From NCBI RefSeq assembly GCF_023100805.1, contig NZ_CP095855.1, positions 6,055,001-6,119,000 on the forward strand: 64,000 bases of DNA, given 5' to 3'. The position numbers and the translations under genes were made by a program. Below are positions 1 through 8,514 of this stretch, one piece after another (positions within the stretch are counted from its first letter, which is position 1; every line of letters begins with the position of its first letter). The notes below the pieces were generated by a model. That model worked only from the letters and a program-made list of their open reading frames with translations. It searched no databases and was not told the origin of the DNA. Source of the stretch: Chitinophaga filiformis (lineage in GTDB: Bacteria; Bacteroidota; Bacteroidia; Chitinophagales; Chitinophagaceae).

Positions 1-921
1 ATTTTCAGAATACATCATGTTACGAGATACGAGTACGACAGACCGGTTAAAGAAAGCGTAAATGAGATCAAGATCTTCCCGTATAAATGCCCGGAGCAGG
101 AAATACTCCAGCATGACCTGCTGATCACGGGGCAGCCGGAAGTACAGACCTTTACCGACTACTGGGGGAATAAATCAGGTAATTTCAACCTGCTGCCGCC
201 GCATAAAGTGCTCACTATCGAAAGCAAGCTGCTGGTGCGCACCACCGCCTCTTCACAGTTGCAGATCAACTTCCATTCTACCTTCGAACAGTTGCAGGAT
301 GAAATGGAAGGCCAGCTGCTGTTGCTGGAGCTGGCACAGCCTGATGTGATAAAGACACAGAGCGCCATCAATAACATCATCACGGTAATAAAGCAACCAG
401 GCAAGAGCGTGGCGGCTGTTACCGAACATTGCAGCGAATATATCTTTAAGAATTTCAAGTACCTGAAAGGTATCACCAATATCGAGACAACTGTAGATGA
501 GATACTGCAACACAGGGCCGGCGTTTGCCAGGACTTCGCGCATCTTATGCTACACATACTTCGTTCCTGCGGCATCCCCTGCCGTTATGTAAGCGGGTAT
601 ATCTGTCCGAATAAAGATGGTATGCGGGGTGAAGGCGCTACCCATGCCTGGGTGGAAGCCTGGATACCCGGATACGGCTGGGCGGGTATTGACCCGACCA
701 ACAATGTCTGGGTGACCAACAAACACGTGAAGCTATCTGTAGGAAGACATTTTAATGATTGTAGTCCCGTGAAAGGTACATTCAAAGGGCCTGCGAAACA
801 AAAGCTGTCTGTATTCGTAGCGGTAGGCTATGAAGATGGCAATGTATTCGAAGAGACCAATGATGTACACCTCCACGGGGAGGTAGCTGCAATGGAAGAT
901 AATTCCCAGGGGCAGCAATAA
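1..921 (+). CDS. Transglutaminase-like cysteine protease family protein, 5' end outside the window
   Basis: The reading frame is open from base 1, so the start codon lies upstream; 306 codons are present. The first residues read as the bacterial transglutaminase N-terminal domain (RYEYDRPV near the start). The core follows: a Cys in RAGVCQDFAHL (near base 525), a His in GATHAWVEAW (near base 645) and an Asp in GIDPTNN (near base 695), the Cys-His-Asp triad of the transglutaminase-like fold. Such proteins act as peptidases or amide-group transferases; the substrate cannot be read from sequence. An internal start at base 208 would cut into the N-terminal domain and is unlikely. It converges with the permease gene, with one base between the two stop codons. 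Confidence 0.85.
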   Translation: MFRIHHVTRYEYDRPVKESVNEIKIFPYKCPEQEILQHDLLITGQPEVQTFTDYWGNKSGNFNLLPPHKVLTIESKLLVRTTASSQLQINFHSTFEQLQDEMEGQLLLLELAQPDVIKTQSAINNIITVIKQPGKSVAAVTEHCSEYIFKNFKYLKGITNIETTVDEILQHRAGVCQDFAHLMLHILRSCGIPCRYVSGYICPNKDGMRGEGATHAWVEAWIPGYGWAGIDPTNNVWVTNKHVKLSVGRHFNDCSPVKGTFKGPAKQKLSVFVAVGYEDGNVFEETNDVHLHGEVAAMEDNSQGQQ

Positions 922-922
922 G

Positions 923-2329
923 TCAGGACTTATTGCGCCATACAAAATAATATACGGGTATGCCCAGCAATACAATGCCTAGCCCGGGCCATGTATACAT
1001 CGGTTTATAGACCAATAGCGCCAGGCAAATGGTAGCGGCGGATACTATGTACAGCAATGGCAGTACAGGGTATCCAAAGGCTTTATATGGCCTTGGCAGC
1101 TCAGGCCTTGTGCGGCGTAACCTGAAGATGCCTGCAATGGTCAGGATATAAAAGATAAGTACCACGAAGATCACATAGTCCAGCAACTGACCGTATTTGC
1201 CGCTGAGGCACAATACTGATGCCCAGATACATTGTATCCACAAGGCTTTTCCCGGTACAGCATTCTTGTTCAGAGTGGCCAGTTGTTTAAAGAATACGCC
1301 ATCTTTTGCCATCGTATAACATACGCGGGCGCCGGACAGAATGAGCCCGTTGTTGCAGCCAAAAGTGGAAACCATGAGCAGTCCTGCGATGATATAAGTA
1401 CCCTTCATACCAAATATCTTCACCGCTGCCGCCACTCCTACCCTTTCATTCTCTGCAAAAGCTATTTCCTTCAGCGGTAAAACGCCCAGGTACACCATGT
1501 TCGTGGCTACGTAGATAACAGTAACGATCAGCGTACCGAGGAACAGGCTTCTGCCGATATTACGTTCAGGATTCTTGATCTCTCCTGCGATGAAGGTCAC
1601 GTTATTCCAGGAGTCGCTGCTGAACAGACTGCCCACCATACTGCCGGCAATAGCGCCAAATGCAGCCAGTCCAAGGTATGGCGCCAGTGTATCTGCCTGT
1701 TCTGTCATTTTACCGAGATGAAAACCCGTTTGCCAGTTGGCGTCCCACACGCTTTTATCGGCCGCAAAACAGCCGAATAAGATCAGCGCCAGCAACGCAG
1801 CGATCTTGGCCAGGGTAAATCCTGTCTGTATCAGCTTGCCTTCCTTCACACCCAAAGTATTGATAAAGGTCAGCAATACAATGAGGAGAATGGAAGTGAT
1901 CTGCGCTGCTGATATTTGAATGAATGACAGATCAAGCACTATATTCTTTTCACTGAGCACCGGGAAAAGATAAGCGGAGAATTTAGCAAAAGCTACGCCC
2001 ACTGCTGCGATGGAACCTGCCTGTATGACCGTGAAAAAACTCCATCCGAAAAGGAAACCGGTGAGCCGGTTAAAAGCTTCCCTGAGATAAACGTATTGAC
2101 CACCAGCCTGCGGGAACATAGCGCTCAGTTCTCCATAACTCAATGCGGCAGTCAGTGTAAGAATTCCGGTGATGATCCATATCAGTATCAGCCAGCCGGC
2201 AGAGCCGACATTGCGGGTGATGTCTGCACTTACCAGGAAAATGCCGGAACCTATCATGGAACCGGCCACAATCATTGTAGCATCCAGCAGTCCGAAAGAC
2301 CGCTGGAAAGATTTTGGTTGATCTGACAT
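923..2329 (-). CDS. APC-family amino-acid permease
   Basis: A 468-residue polytopic membrane protein with about twelve hydrophobic segments. The N-terminus LLDATMIVAGSMIGSGIF is the TM1 signature of the amino acid-polyamine-organocation superfamily (G-S-G-I-F helix break), and length and order of segments fit that family. It imports or exchanges an amino acid with protons or another amino acid across the inner membrane. It is the last gene of a three-gene minus-strand run after a DapA-like lyase and an alpha-ketoglutarate semialdehyde dehydrogenase (14 bp gap), so its substrate is plausibly the amino acid degraded by those enzymes, for example hydroxyproline. That link is inference from context. 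Confidence 0.88.
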   Translation of the reverse strand: MSDQPKSFQRSFGLLDATMIVAGSMIGSGIFLVSADITRNVGSAGWLILIWIITGILTLTAALSYGELSAMFPQAGGQYVYLREAFNRLTGFLFGWSFFTVIQAGSIAAVGVAFAKFSAYLFPVLSEKNIVLDLSFIQISAAQITSILLIVLLTFINTLGVKEGKLIQTGFTLAKIAALLALILFGCFAADKSVWDANWQTGFHLGKMTEQADTLAPYLGLAAFGAIAGSMVGSLFSSDSWNNVTFIAGEIKNPERNIGRSLFLGTLIVTVIYVATNMVYLGVLPLKEIAFAENERVGVAAAVKIFGMKGTYIIAGLLMVSTFGCNNGLILSGARVCYTMAKDGVFFKQLATLNKNAVPGKALWIQCIWASVLCLSGKYGQLLDYVIFVVLIFYILTIAGIFRLRRTRPELPRPYKAFGYPVLPLLYIVSAATICLALLVYKPMYTWPGLGIVLLGIPVYYFVWRNKS

Positions 2330-2343
2330 ATAGGGTATTAAGT

Positions 2344-3792
2344 TTATCTCGTAAACTGGTTGTCTATCTGCCGCCAGATACCCAGCGGGTTGGCGGCTTT
2401 CAGCGCATCGGGTAACATATCGTCAGGGAAGTTCTGGTAACATACCGGTCTTACCCAACGACGGATAGCGCCTGTGCCTACGGAGGTAAATCGCTGGTCA
2501 GTAGTAGCCGGGAATGGGCCGCCATGCACCATGGCAGCACATACTTCCACACCGGTGGGCGGGTTGTTCAGGATAACGCGGCCAGCCAGGGTAGATTGAA
2601 CGGCGATCACGTCTTTCCATTGCGCCGTATCGGTGGCAGTGCCTACGATGGTGGTAGTGAGCTGTCCGTGGAGGCTTTTCAGTACTGCCAGCAGTTCCGC
2701 TTTATCCTCACACTCCACCAACAATGAAAAGGGACCGAACAATTCTTCCTTCAGGCGCGGATTGGCCAGGAAGTTTTTGGCAGCAGTACGGGCCAGTGAA
2801 GGCCATGCTTCCATATCCGCGGGAGCGACAGACTGATTAACCAATACTACATTCTCCTGGGCAAGCATATTTGTACGGCCTTTGCCATAGGCTTCGCAGA
2901 TGCCTTTGTGCAGCATCTTCTGTGGCGCCACGGCAGCTATAGCAGTACCCAGTAAGCTGGCAAAATTGTCCAGGGCAGCGCTCTTCAGGCCGATCAGCAG
3001 ACCGGGGTTTGTACAAAATTGCCCCATACCCAGGGTAACAGAACCTGCAAAAGTCTGTGCCAGTTGTTCTGCCTGGGTAGCCAGTGCATCCGGATAAAAC
3101 ACAACAGGATTAATGCTGCTCATTTCTGCGAATACCGGGATAGGTACTTCACGTTCTGCCGCATATGCCAGCAATGCTTTCCCTCCCTGGAGGGAGCCGG
3201 TAAAACCAACGCCCGTGGTTTGCGGGTGTACTACCAGCGCTTTACCAACAGCATTACCTTCGCCTGTAACATGCTGCACAGTATATTCAGGCATACCTCT
3301 TTTACTGATCGCCTTTTGAATGGCTTCAAATACCAGCAGGGAAGTGCGCGGATGGGCAGGATGACCTTTCACGACAACCGTAGCACCGGCAGCCAGCGCA
3401 CTGGCAGTATCGCCACCGGCAGTAGAGAATGCAAAAGGGAAATTGCTGGCGCCAAACACCACTACTGGTCCTGCGGGAACTAACATTCTGCGGAGGTCCG
3501 GCTTTGCGGGTGTAGCGTCCGGCTTTGCCGTATCGATAACAGCTTCCACCCAGCTGCCTTCTTTTATCAGGTTGGCAAAAAGCTGTAACTGGCTGGTGGT
3601 GCGGACAATCTCACCATTGAGCCTTGCGGCAGGCAGATTGGTCTCTGCCTGCGCTGCTGCTACCAGCGTATCCTTTACTAATGTTATTTCCGAAGCGATC
3701 GTTTCCAGGAATGCTGCGCGTATGGAAGGGGCTACCTCTTTATACAGTGCAAACGCCTGTGCTGACCGCTGCATGACATCGTCTATCTGCAT
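2344..3792 (-). CDS. Aldehyde dehydrogenase, alpha-ketoglutarate semialdehyde dehydrogenase type
   Basis: A 482-residue NAD(P)+-dependent aldehyde dehydrogenase. Visible catalytic parts are the oxyanion Asn in GASNFPFAFS (N117), the general base Glu in FAEMSSINP (E223) and the nucleophile Cys in GMGQFCTNPG (C260). The EMSSINP and GQFCTNPG wording is typical of the KGSADH branch that oxidises 2,5-dioxopentanoate to 2-oxoglutarate in hydroxyproline, arabinose or glucarate breakdown. The gene starts 8 bp after the DapA-family gene and precedes the permease, consistent with one operon. The DapA-type partner makes the same semialdehyde in the hydroxyproline route (deaminase) and in sugar-acid routes (dehydratase), so the exact pathway is not settled. 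Confidence 0.88.
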   Translation of the reverse strand: MQIDDVMQRSAQAFALYKEVAPSIRAAFLETIASEITLVKDTLVAAAQAETNLPAARLNGEIVRTTSQLQLFANLIKEGSWVEAVIDTAKPDATPAKPDLRRMLVPAGPVVVFGASNFPFAFSTAGGDTASALAAGATVVVKGHPAHPRTSLLVFEAIQKAISKRGMPEYTVQHVTGEGNAVGKALVVHPQTTGVGFTGSLQGGKALLAYAAEREVPIPVFAEMSSINPVVFYPDALATQAEQLAQTFAGSVTLGMGQFCTNPGLLIGLKSAALDNFASLLGTAIAAVAPQKMLHKGICEAYGKGRTNMLAQENVVLVNQSVAPADMEAWPSLARTAAKNFLANPRLKEELFGPFSLLVECEDKAELLAVLKSLHGQLTTTIVGTATDTAQWKDVIAVQSTLAGRVILNNPPTGVEVCAAMVHGGPFPATTDQRFTSVGTGAIRRWVRPVCYQNFPDDMLPDALKAANPLGIWRQIDNQFTR

Positions 3793-3800
3793 GGTGCTGT

Positions 3801-4727
3801 TTAGTATTGTAGTTGTAGTGAATGATACTCGGGTAATACAGGTCTGGCGGCAATAGCGGTGTCTATCACCTTTAGGATCCTTTCCCTTTCTTCGCCTACC
3901 AGTTTGAGACGGGGCGCTCTTACTATTTCACTACCCAGTCCTGCCTGTTGTTCTGCCAGTTTGATATACTGTACCAGTTTCGGATGCAGGTCCAGTTCCA
4001 GCAATGGCAGGAACCAGCGGTAAATAGCCAGCGCTTCTGCAATGCGGCCTGCTTTCGTCAGTTTATAGATAGCTACTGTTTCTTCCGGGAAAGCGCATAC
4101 CAGTCCACCAACCCATCCCTTAGCACCCAGGATCATCTCTTCCATGGCCAGTGTATCTACACCGCACAGGATGCTGAAGCGATCGCCGAAACGGCTGATC
4201 ATACGGGTTACATTAGATACGTCCCTGGTAGATTCTTTCACCGCCTGTACATTGCTGAATTCCTGCAGCTGATCAAAGATGTCCAGTGTAACTTCCACTT
4301 TGTAGTCCACCGGGTTGTTATAGATCATGATGGGTAATTCTGTGGATGCGGCTATTGCTTTAAAGTATTCCGCAGTCTCGCGTTCATCGCTTTTATAACG
4401 CATAGGCGGCAATAACATCAGCCCTTTCGCGCCCCATGATGCCGCCAGCTTCGCCTGCCTGATAGCTTCGCTGGTAGAGCCTTCCGCGATGTTCATGACA
4501 ACCGGGATCTTTCCTGCCACCTGTTCCACTGCATATTTCGTCAGTGTCTCTTTTTCAGCAGTGGTAATAACGCTGGCTTCCCCGAGAGAGCCGCCTAAGA
4601 TCACCCCATCAATACCAGCCTTTATCTGGGCTTGCAGGTTCTTCCCGAACAACGGCAGGTCCAGTTCATCAGCGGCTGTAAATTTCGTAGTAAATGCAGG
4701 AAATATTCCTTTCCATTCAATAGCCAT
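3801..4727 (-). CDS. DapA / N-acetylneuraminate lyase superfamily enzyme, probable 2,5-dioxopentanoate-forming deaminase or dehydratase
   Basis: About 308 residues as a single TIM barrel of the dihydrodipicolinate synthase family. Key residues: GGSLGEAS (the GGTGE-like pyruvate/carboxylate loop), Tyr in IMIYNNP and Schiff-base Lys in QAVKEST, at about residues 136 and 164 of the chosen start. I use the ATG at 4727 (MAIEWKG) because the family normally begins there; an upstream ATG at 4748 would add seven unlikely residues. With the following KGSADH gene this most resembles delta-1-pyrroline-4-hydroxy-2-carboxylate deaminase of hydroxyproline catabolism, but a 5-keto-4-deoxyglucarate dehydratase-like role is possible. 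True DHDPS is less likely because the neighbours are catabolic. Confidence 0.82.
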   Translation of the reverse strand: MAIEWKGIFPAFTTKFTAADELDLPLFGKNLQAQIKAGIDGVILGGSLGEASVITTAEKETLTKYAVEQVAGKIPVVMNIAEGSTSEAIRQAKLAASWGAKGLMLLPPMRYKSDERETAEYFKAIAASTELPIMIYNNPVDYKVEVTLDIFDQLQEFSNVQAVKESTRDVSNVTRMISRFGDRFSILCGVDTLAMEEMILGAKGWVGGLVCAFPEETVAIYKLTKAGRIAEALAIYRWFLPLLELDLHPKLVQYIKLAEQQAGLGSEIVRAPRLKLVGEERERILKVIDTAIAARPVLPEYHSLQLQY

Positions 4728-5062
4728 AGAAGAACAAATTTTTTTCAAAAGTATCAGAAACAGGGAAAGGGAGCCTACCTGATAGTAATCAATTATTAGC
4801 CGATATTAACCTCTTTCATATCCTTAGCAGCATCATACTGACAACGTTAACCTTTTTTTCACCGGTAATTTTATTTTTTTGCTGAATCCGGGTTAAAATT
4901 TGTAATATTGGGTGATCAGGAAAATAATTGTACGATTCACACTCATTAGTGTCAGGACAATCAACCAATATAAATTGTAATTGCCGCGCAGAAGAATTTA
5001 AACACCTGTAATCACATTCCTGCAAGCGCCAACAACTTGCTATACTTTAAAAATGCTAACAG
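4728..5062. promoter_or_regulatory. Divergent promoter region between the lyase-dehydrogenase-permease operon and the AraC gene
   Basis: No convincing gene lies here. The segment is AT-rich and separates oppositely oriented transcription units, so it must hold both promoters and presumably the AraC operator. TATACTTT at 5041-5048, 15 nt before the AraC start, resembles a -7/-10 element. No clear pair of direct repeats for AraC binding could be picked by eye. Confidence 0.5.
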
Positions 5063-5938
5063 ATGAAAGTGCTACAGTTTACCATACCTGTTCCGCTGGA
5101 CAAATCCATCATTGTGCAGAAAGACGTGTTGCCCTATTTCTATCCTCATCTGCACAGGCACCAGGAAATTCAACTGACCTGGATACAGCAGGGAGAAGGC
5201 ACCCTCGTTGCTGACAACAACATGCATGCTTTCCGTCCGAACGAGATCTATTGGCTGGGCGCCAATCAACCACATATCTTCAAAAGTGAGGCTTCTTATT
5301 TTCAGCCCAAGAGCAGGAAGAAGATCGTAGCCCTGGTTATTTTCTTCAATCCGGATGGTGAACTGGCAGGCTTCTTCAACCTGCCGGAGATCAAGGTGCT
5401 GAAAAACTTCATTCAGCAGCATCAGTCAGGATTCAAGGTACCGCAGGAGCATGCTACGGAAATATCCAGCCGTATGCTGAAGGTGACTAACAGTTCAGGT
5501 ACAGAACAACTGCTGCAGTTCGTGGAACTGCTGAAGCAATTGTCCACCTACCAGGATATTGCGCCCCTGGCATCGGGTCAGAAAACGCAGCATGTCAGCG
5601 AGCATGAGGGTATCCGTATCGGCCATATTTACAATTACATCATGCATAACTACGATCAGCCGATCACGCTCGAAGATGCTGCCAAACAGGCCCATATGAC
5701 GCCACAGGCATTCTGCAGGTTCTTCAAGAAACATACCCTGCATACATTTGTATCTTTCCTGAACGAGGTACGGATCAATGAGGCTTGTAAAAAACTGACA
5801 GACGGTTCTTACGATAATATTGCTACCGTGGCATATACCTGTGGGTTCAACAGTATTACCAATTTTAACAGGGTATTTAAGACGGTGACCAACAAATCGC
5901 CCAGTGAATATATGAACAGTTATTTCCAGAGCGTTTAG
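5063..5938 (+). CDS. AraC-family transcriptional regulator with N-terminal cupin domain
   Basis: A 291-residue cytoplasmic regulator. Residues about 20-110 form the effector-binding cupin (PHLHRHQEIQLTWIQQGEGT, then FRPNEIYWLGANQPH). Residues about 190-290 hold the two helix-turn-helix units: ITLEDAAKQAHMTPQAFCRFFKK and the second with NIATVAYTCGFNSITNFNRVFK, ending in TNKSPSEY. It is transcribed away from the permease/dehydrogenase/lyase operon with a shared intergenic region, so it is the likely activator of that operon in response to its substrate. Confidence 0.9.
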   Translation: MKVLQFTIPVPLDKSIIVQKDVLPYFYPHLHRHQEIQLTWIQQGEGTLVADNNMHAFRPNEIYWLGANQPHIFKSEASYFQPKSRKKIVALVIFFNPDGELAGFFNLPEIKVLKNFIQQHQSGFKVPQEHATEISSRMLKVTNSSGTEQLLQFVELLKQLSTYQDIAPLASGQKTQHVSEHEGIRIGHIYNYIMHNYDQPITLEDAAKQAHMTPQAFCRFFKKHTLHTFVSFLNEVRINEACKKLTDGSYDNIATVAYTCGFNSITNFNRVFKTVTNKSPSEYMNSYFQSV

Positions 5939-6043
5939 CCTTTCGCCTGCTCTCTAATTAAATAGTATTAGCCTGGCAGCCGGCTGAGTGGGTAATTTAT
6001 TGCCAATAACTGCTATCTTGGGTGTCCAAAAAATAAATTCCAT

Positions 6044-7039
6044 ATGAGTGCTTATGTACCCGCCGGTGACCGGTATGATGCTATGCTCTATAACCGCTGT
6101 GGTAAAAGCGGGATCCGTCTTCCTGCTGTTTCACTCGGCCTCTGGCATAACTTCGGTTCCATAGATAATTTCGAGAATGGCCGCCAGATAGTACGCCGCG
6201 CCTTCGACAAGGGAATCACCCATTTCGATCTGGCCAACAACTATGGTCCGCTGCCCGGTTCTGCGGAAGAGAACTTTGGCGCTATCCTTCAGAAAGATTT
6301 TACAGGTTACCTGCGCGATGAGCTGGTAATTTCCACTAAAGCCGGCTACCTGATGTGGCCTGGCCCATACGGGGAATGGGGTTCCCGCAAATACGTGCTG
6401 TCCAGCCTCGATCAGAGCCTGCGCCGTATGAAACTGGATTATGTCGACATCTTCTACTCCCACCGTCCCGACCCGGATACGCCTATCGAAGAAACAATGG
6501 GCGCACTGGATACTGCTGTACGCCAGGGTAAAGCTTTATATGTGGGATTGTCCAATTACACCGCAGAACAAACCACCGCAGCACTGGCGGTATTAAAATC
6601 ATTAGGCACCCCCTGCCTGATCCATCAGCCGAAATACTCCATGTTCGAAAGATGGGTGGAAGGCGGACTGCTGGACGTACTGGAAGCCAATGGCGTGGGA
6701 TGCATCCCCTTCTCGCCCCTGGCACAGGGACTGCTTACCGACCGCTACCTGAAAGGCATTCCGGAAGGTTCCAGGGCCAGCAAACCAAGCGGGTTCCTGA
6801 AGGCTGAACAGATCACTGCCGATAAACTGGATAAGATCCAGCGCCTCAATGCTATTGCACAGAAAAGAGGGCAGTCGCTGGCGCAAATGGCGCTTGCCTG
6901 GCTGCTGAAAGACAAACGTATCACTTCCGTGCTGATAGGCGCCAGCTCTGTTGAACAACTGGATAATAACCTGGGGGCTTTGGACAGGGTACAGTTTGAT
7001 GCAACGGAACTGCAGGAAATAGAAAGTATTCTGAAATAA
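6044..7039 (+). CDS. Aldo/keto reductase of the YghZ (L-glyceraldehyde-3-phosphate reductase) type
   Basis: A 331-residue NADPH-dependent (alpha/beta)8 barrel oxidoreductase. Diagnostic parts: ITHFDLANNYGP (Asp and Tyr of the active-site tetrad), STKAGYLMWPGPYGEWGSRKY (Lys and the YghZ-like loop, seen in pieces around residues 95-115), FYSHRPDPDTPIEETM (His) and the C-terminal NADP-binding LIGASSVEQLDNNL. The YghZ/KCNAB-like branch reduces small aldehydes. The start has MSAYVPAGDRYDAM, the usual beginning of this branch. It is monocistronic, closed by a terminator at 7060-7092. Confidence 0.88.
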   Translation: MSAYVPAGDRYDAMLYNRCGKSGIRLPAVSLGLWHNFGSIDNFENGRQIVRRAFDKGITHFDLANNYGPLPGSAEENFGAILQKDFTGYLRDELVISTKAGYLMWPGPYGEWGSRKYVLSSLDQSLRRMKLDYVDIFYSHRPDPDTPIEETMGALDTAVRQGKALYVGLSNYTAEQTTAALAVLKSLGTPCLIHQPKYSMFERWVEGGLLDVLEANGVGCIPFSPLAQGLLTDRYLKGIPEGSRASKPSGFLKAEQITADKLDKIQRLNAIAQKRGQSLAQMALAWLLKDKRITSVLIGASSVEQLDNNLGALDRVQFDATELQEIESILK

Positions 7040-7059
7040 TAAGCGTTCAAAAGAAGAGA

Positions 7060-7092
7060 AAGCCGTTCGCCGATGGGTGAACGGCTTTTTTT
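7060..7092 (+). terminator. Rho-independent terminator after the aldo/keto reductase
   Basis: AAGCCGTTCGCC and GGTGAACGGCTT form a 12-bp stem with a short loop, followed by a run of T. It is placed 20 nt after the stop codon. Confidence 0.85.
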
Positions 7093-7140
7093 ATAGCGGT
7101 ACCACTCCGGTAGGGATTTGCTTTGACTGTCCTACCGGTT

Positions 7141-7240
7141 ACTACCTGGAAGCGCTATAGTCCTACATTTAGCCTACTATTCTATAGCGTTCGCTATAGA
7201 ACAGTGCCTAAAATGCTATAGCAGAGCGCCTTTAGGTAGG
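7141..7240. repeat. Long imperfect palindrome, possibly a folded RNA or a MITE-like repeat
   Basis: The two halves ACTACCTGGAAGCGCTATAG...TTCTATAGCG and CGCTATAGAACAG...GCGCCTTTAGGTAG are imperfect inverted copies with a centre near 7190. Several nested copies of CTATAGC occur. The segment has no plausible protein. It could be an extragenic palindromic repeat or a miniature mobile element; comparison with the rest of the genome would decide. Confidence 0.5.
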
Positions 7241-7322
7241 AGCCTCCACGTAATCTATGGCGAATACCAGGCGAATACATAGGCTCGCGAAGTAAGTTGG
7301 TTTCGGCGCCTCCGCTGGAGAA

Positions 7323-7543
7323 TTCACGCGGAGTAGCTCGGTTACAGTATGGGATGTCGGTCGGCCTCTCTGGGTTTTCACGCGAAGTAGCTCGGTTTCA
7401 GTATGGGATGTCGGTCGGCGCCTCTCTGGAATACTATTTAGCGTTTTCAAGCGGATGGGCTTTTGAATATAGATTTAGCAGCACCTTTCGTGTAACCGGA
7501 GCGCCGAAGGCCCGACATTCCCATCTGAAACCGGATGCTACTT
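7323..7543. repeat. Two direct 54-bp repeats with a third diverged inverted copy
   Basis: TTCACGCGGAGTAGCTCGGT at 7323 recurs as TTCACGCGAAGTAGCTCGGT at 7377, and the next about 30 bases (GTATGGGATGTCGGTCGGC) are the same in both. A diverged copy on the opposite strand is at about 7511-7543 (CCGACATTCCCATCTGAAAC). Short reading frames across the repeats carry the same repeated peptide and look like by-products. No gene is seen between 7093 and 7577. Confidence 0.6.
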
Positions 7544-7577
7544 CCGCTCTCCCTACAATAATAGCGTGGTCTTAAAA

Positions 7578-7618
7578 AAGCGGGACTGACCTTCGAAAAG
7601 AAAAGGTCAGCCCCGCTT
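7578..7618 (-). terminator. Rho-independent terminator of the phosphosulfolactate synthase gene
   Basis: AAGCGGGACTGACCTT and AAGGTCAGCCCCGCTT pair over 16 positions with one G-T. Read on the minus strand the stem is followed by TTTTT, so it serves the minus-strand gene that ends at 7670. Confidence 0.85.
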
Positions 7619-7669
7619 ATGGATATTGCAAAATTGTAGAATCGTAACCTGTACACCTACTGTAAAAAC

Positions 7670-8443
7670 CTATTTGCCTCCGTCAAGGAAGAAATGGAAG
7701 CTGTCGCCACGCAGGCCTACACGCATGGCTTCCAGGGAGATCACCTCCTGGGGTGCGATGTTGCCCAGGTTAGCATTGCAGCCGATGAGGTCCAGGAAAT
7801 ACAATTGCTGGTCTTTCCTGGGCGCTTCCCAGATGATCTTTTCACCGGGTATCTGGGTCAGGATCTCCTGAACCAGTCCTTCGCGCACTTCCCCGGAATC
7901 GCGGTATAAGCCCACGGTACCGTTTTCCCTTGCTTCTGCAATGATATACTGGGAACCGGCAGAAAATTCTGCCTTCATCAGTTCTATCCATTTATAGGGA
8001 GGGGTGATATGCTCGCGGTCTTTATCTTTAGAACCAATTTCGCTCAATACTGTACCCAGTTTTGCCAGTTTCTCGATGTAACCGCATTTTTCAGCATGCG
8101 GGATGGAAAGAGAACCGTCGGATACCTCAAAGTAATTGATACCGTACTTTTTAATGACTTCTATGTAATCATCAAACTGGTTGCGGATGATGAAAGCTTC
8201 CAGTAGCAGTCCGCCGAAATAAACGGGAATGTTGAAAGACTGGTATACTTTGATCTTCTCATCCAGGTTGGGCGTAACATAAGCAGTACCAAAAGCCAGT
8301 TTCGCCATATCCACATGCGGAGCGGCCACGGAGAGGAAGTCTTTTGTATCCTGCAGGCTCAGACCTTTATCGGTCACCATTGTAATACCGAATGAACGTG
8401 GCTGCTGTGTACGATCAGGAATTTTGTCCAGATTAAAATTCAT
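7670..8443 (-). CDS. Phosphosulfolactate synthase family protein (ComA-like)
   Basis: A 257-residue TIM-barrel protein. ComA adds sulfite to phosphoenolpyruvate to give (2R)-phospho-3-sulfolactate, first step of coenzyme M synthesis in methanogens. Family wording is seen in GITMVTDKGLS, MAKLAFGTAYV, VYFGGLLLEAF, FEVSDGSLSIP, IIAEARENGTVGLY, IIWEAPRKDQQLYF and GLRGDSFHFF. Full length is preserved. Bacteroidota do not make coenzyme M; many Chitinophaga relatives make sulfonolipids, so a role in supplying a C3-sulfonate for those lipids is attractive, but this is inference. The gene is alone, with its own terminator. Confidence 0.85.
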   Translation of the reverse strand: MNFNLDKIPDRTQQPRSFGITMVTDKGLSLQDTKDFLSVAAPHVDMAKLAFGTAYVTPNLDEKIKVYQSFNIPVYFGGLLLEAFIIRNQFDDYIEVIKKYGINYFEVSDGSLSIPHAEKCGYIEKLAKLGTVLSEIGSKDKDREHITPPYKWIELMKAEFSAGSQYIIAEARENGTVGLYRDSGEVREGLVQEILTQIPGEKIIWEAPRKDQQLYFLDLIGCNANLGNIAPQEVISLEAMRVGLRGDSFHFFLDGGK

Positions 8444-8514
8444 TTTACCTAAAAGTTTTGTACTGCGATTTACTTCCTTGAATTAAACTTCCGGACAAAG
8501 GTATTCAAAAAATA

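Noticed and set aside
4816..5025. 69-codon minus-strand frame in the AraC/lyase divergent region
   Set aside because: Random composition in an AT-rich promoter region.
7232..7656. Small frames over the 7.1-7.6 kb repeats
   Set aside because: They repeat the same peptide because of the DNA repeats, and one overlaps the terminator; not credible genes.
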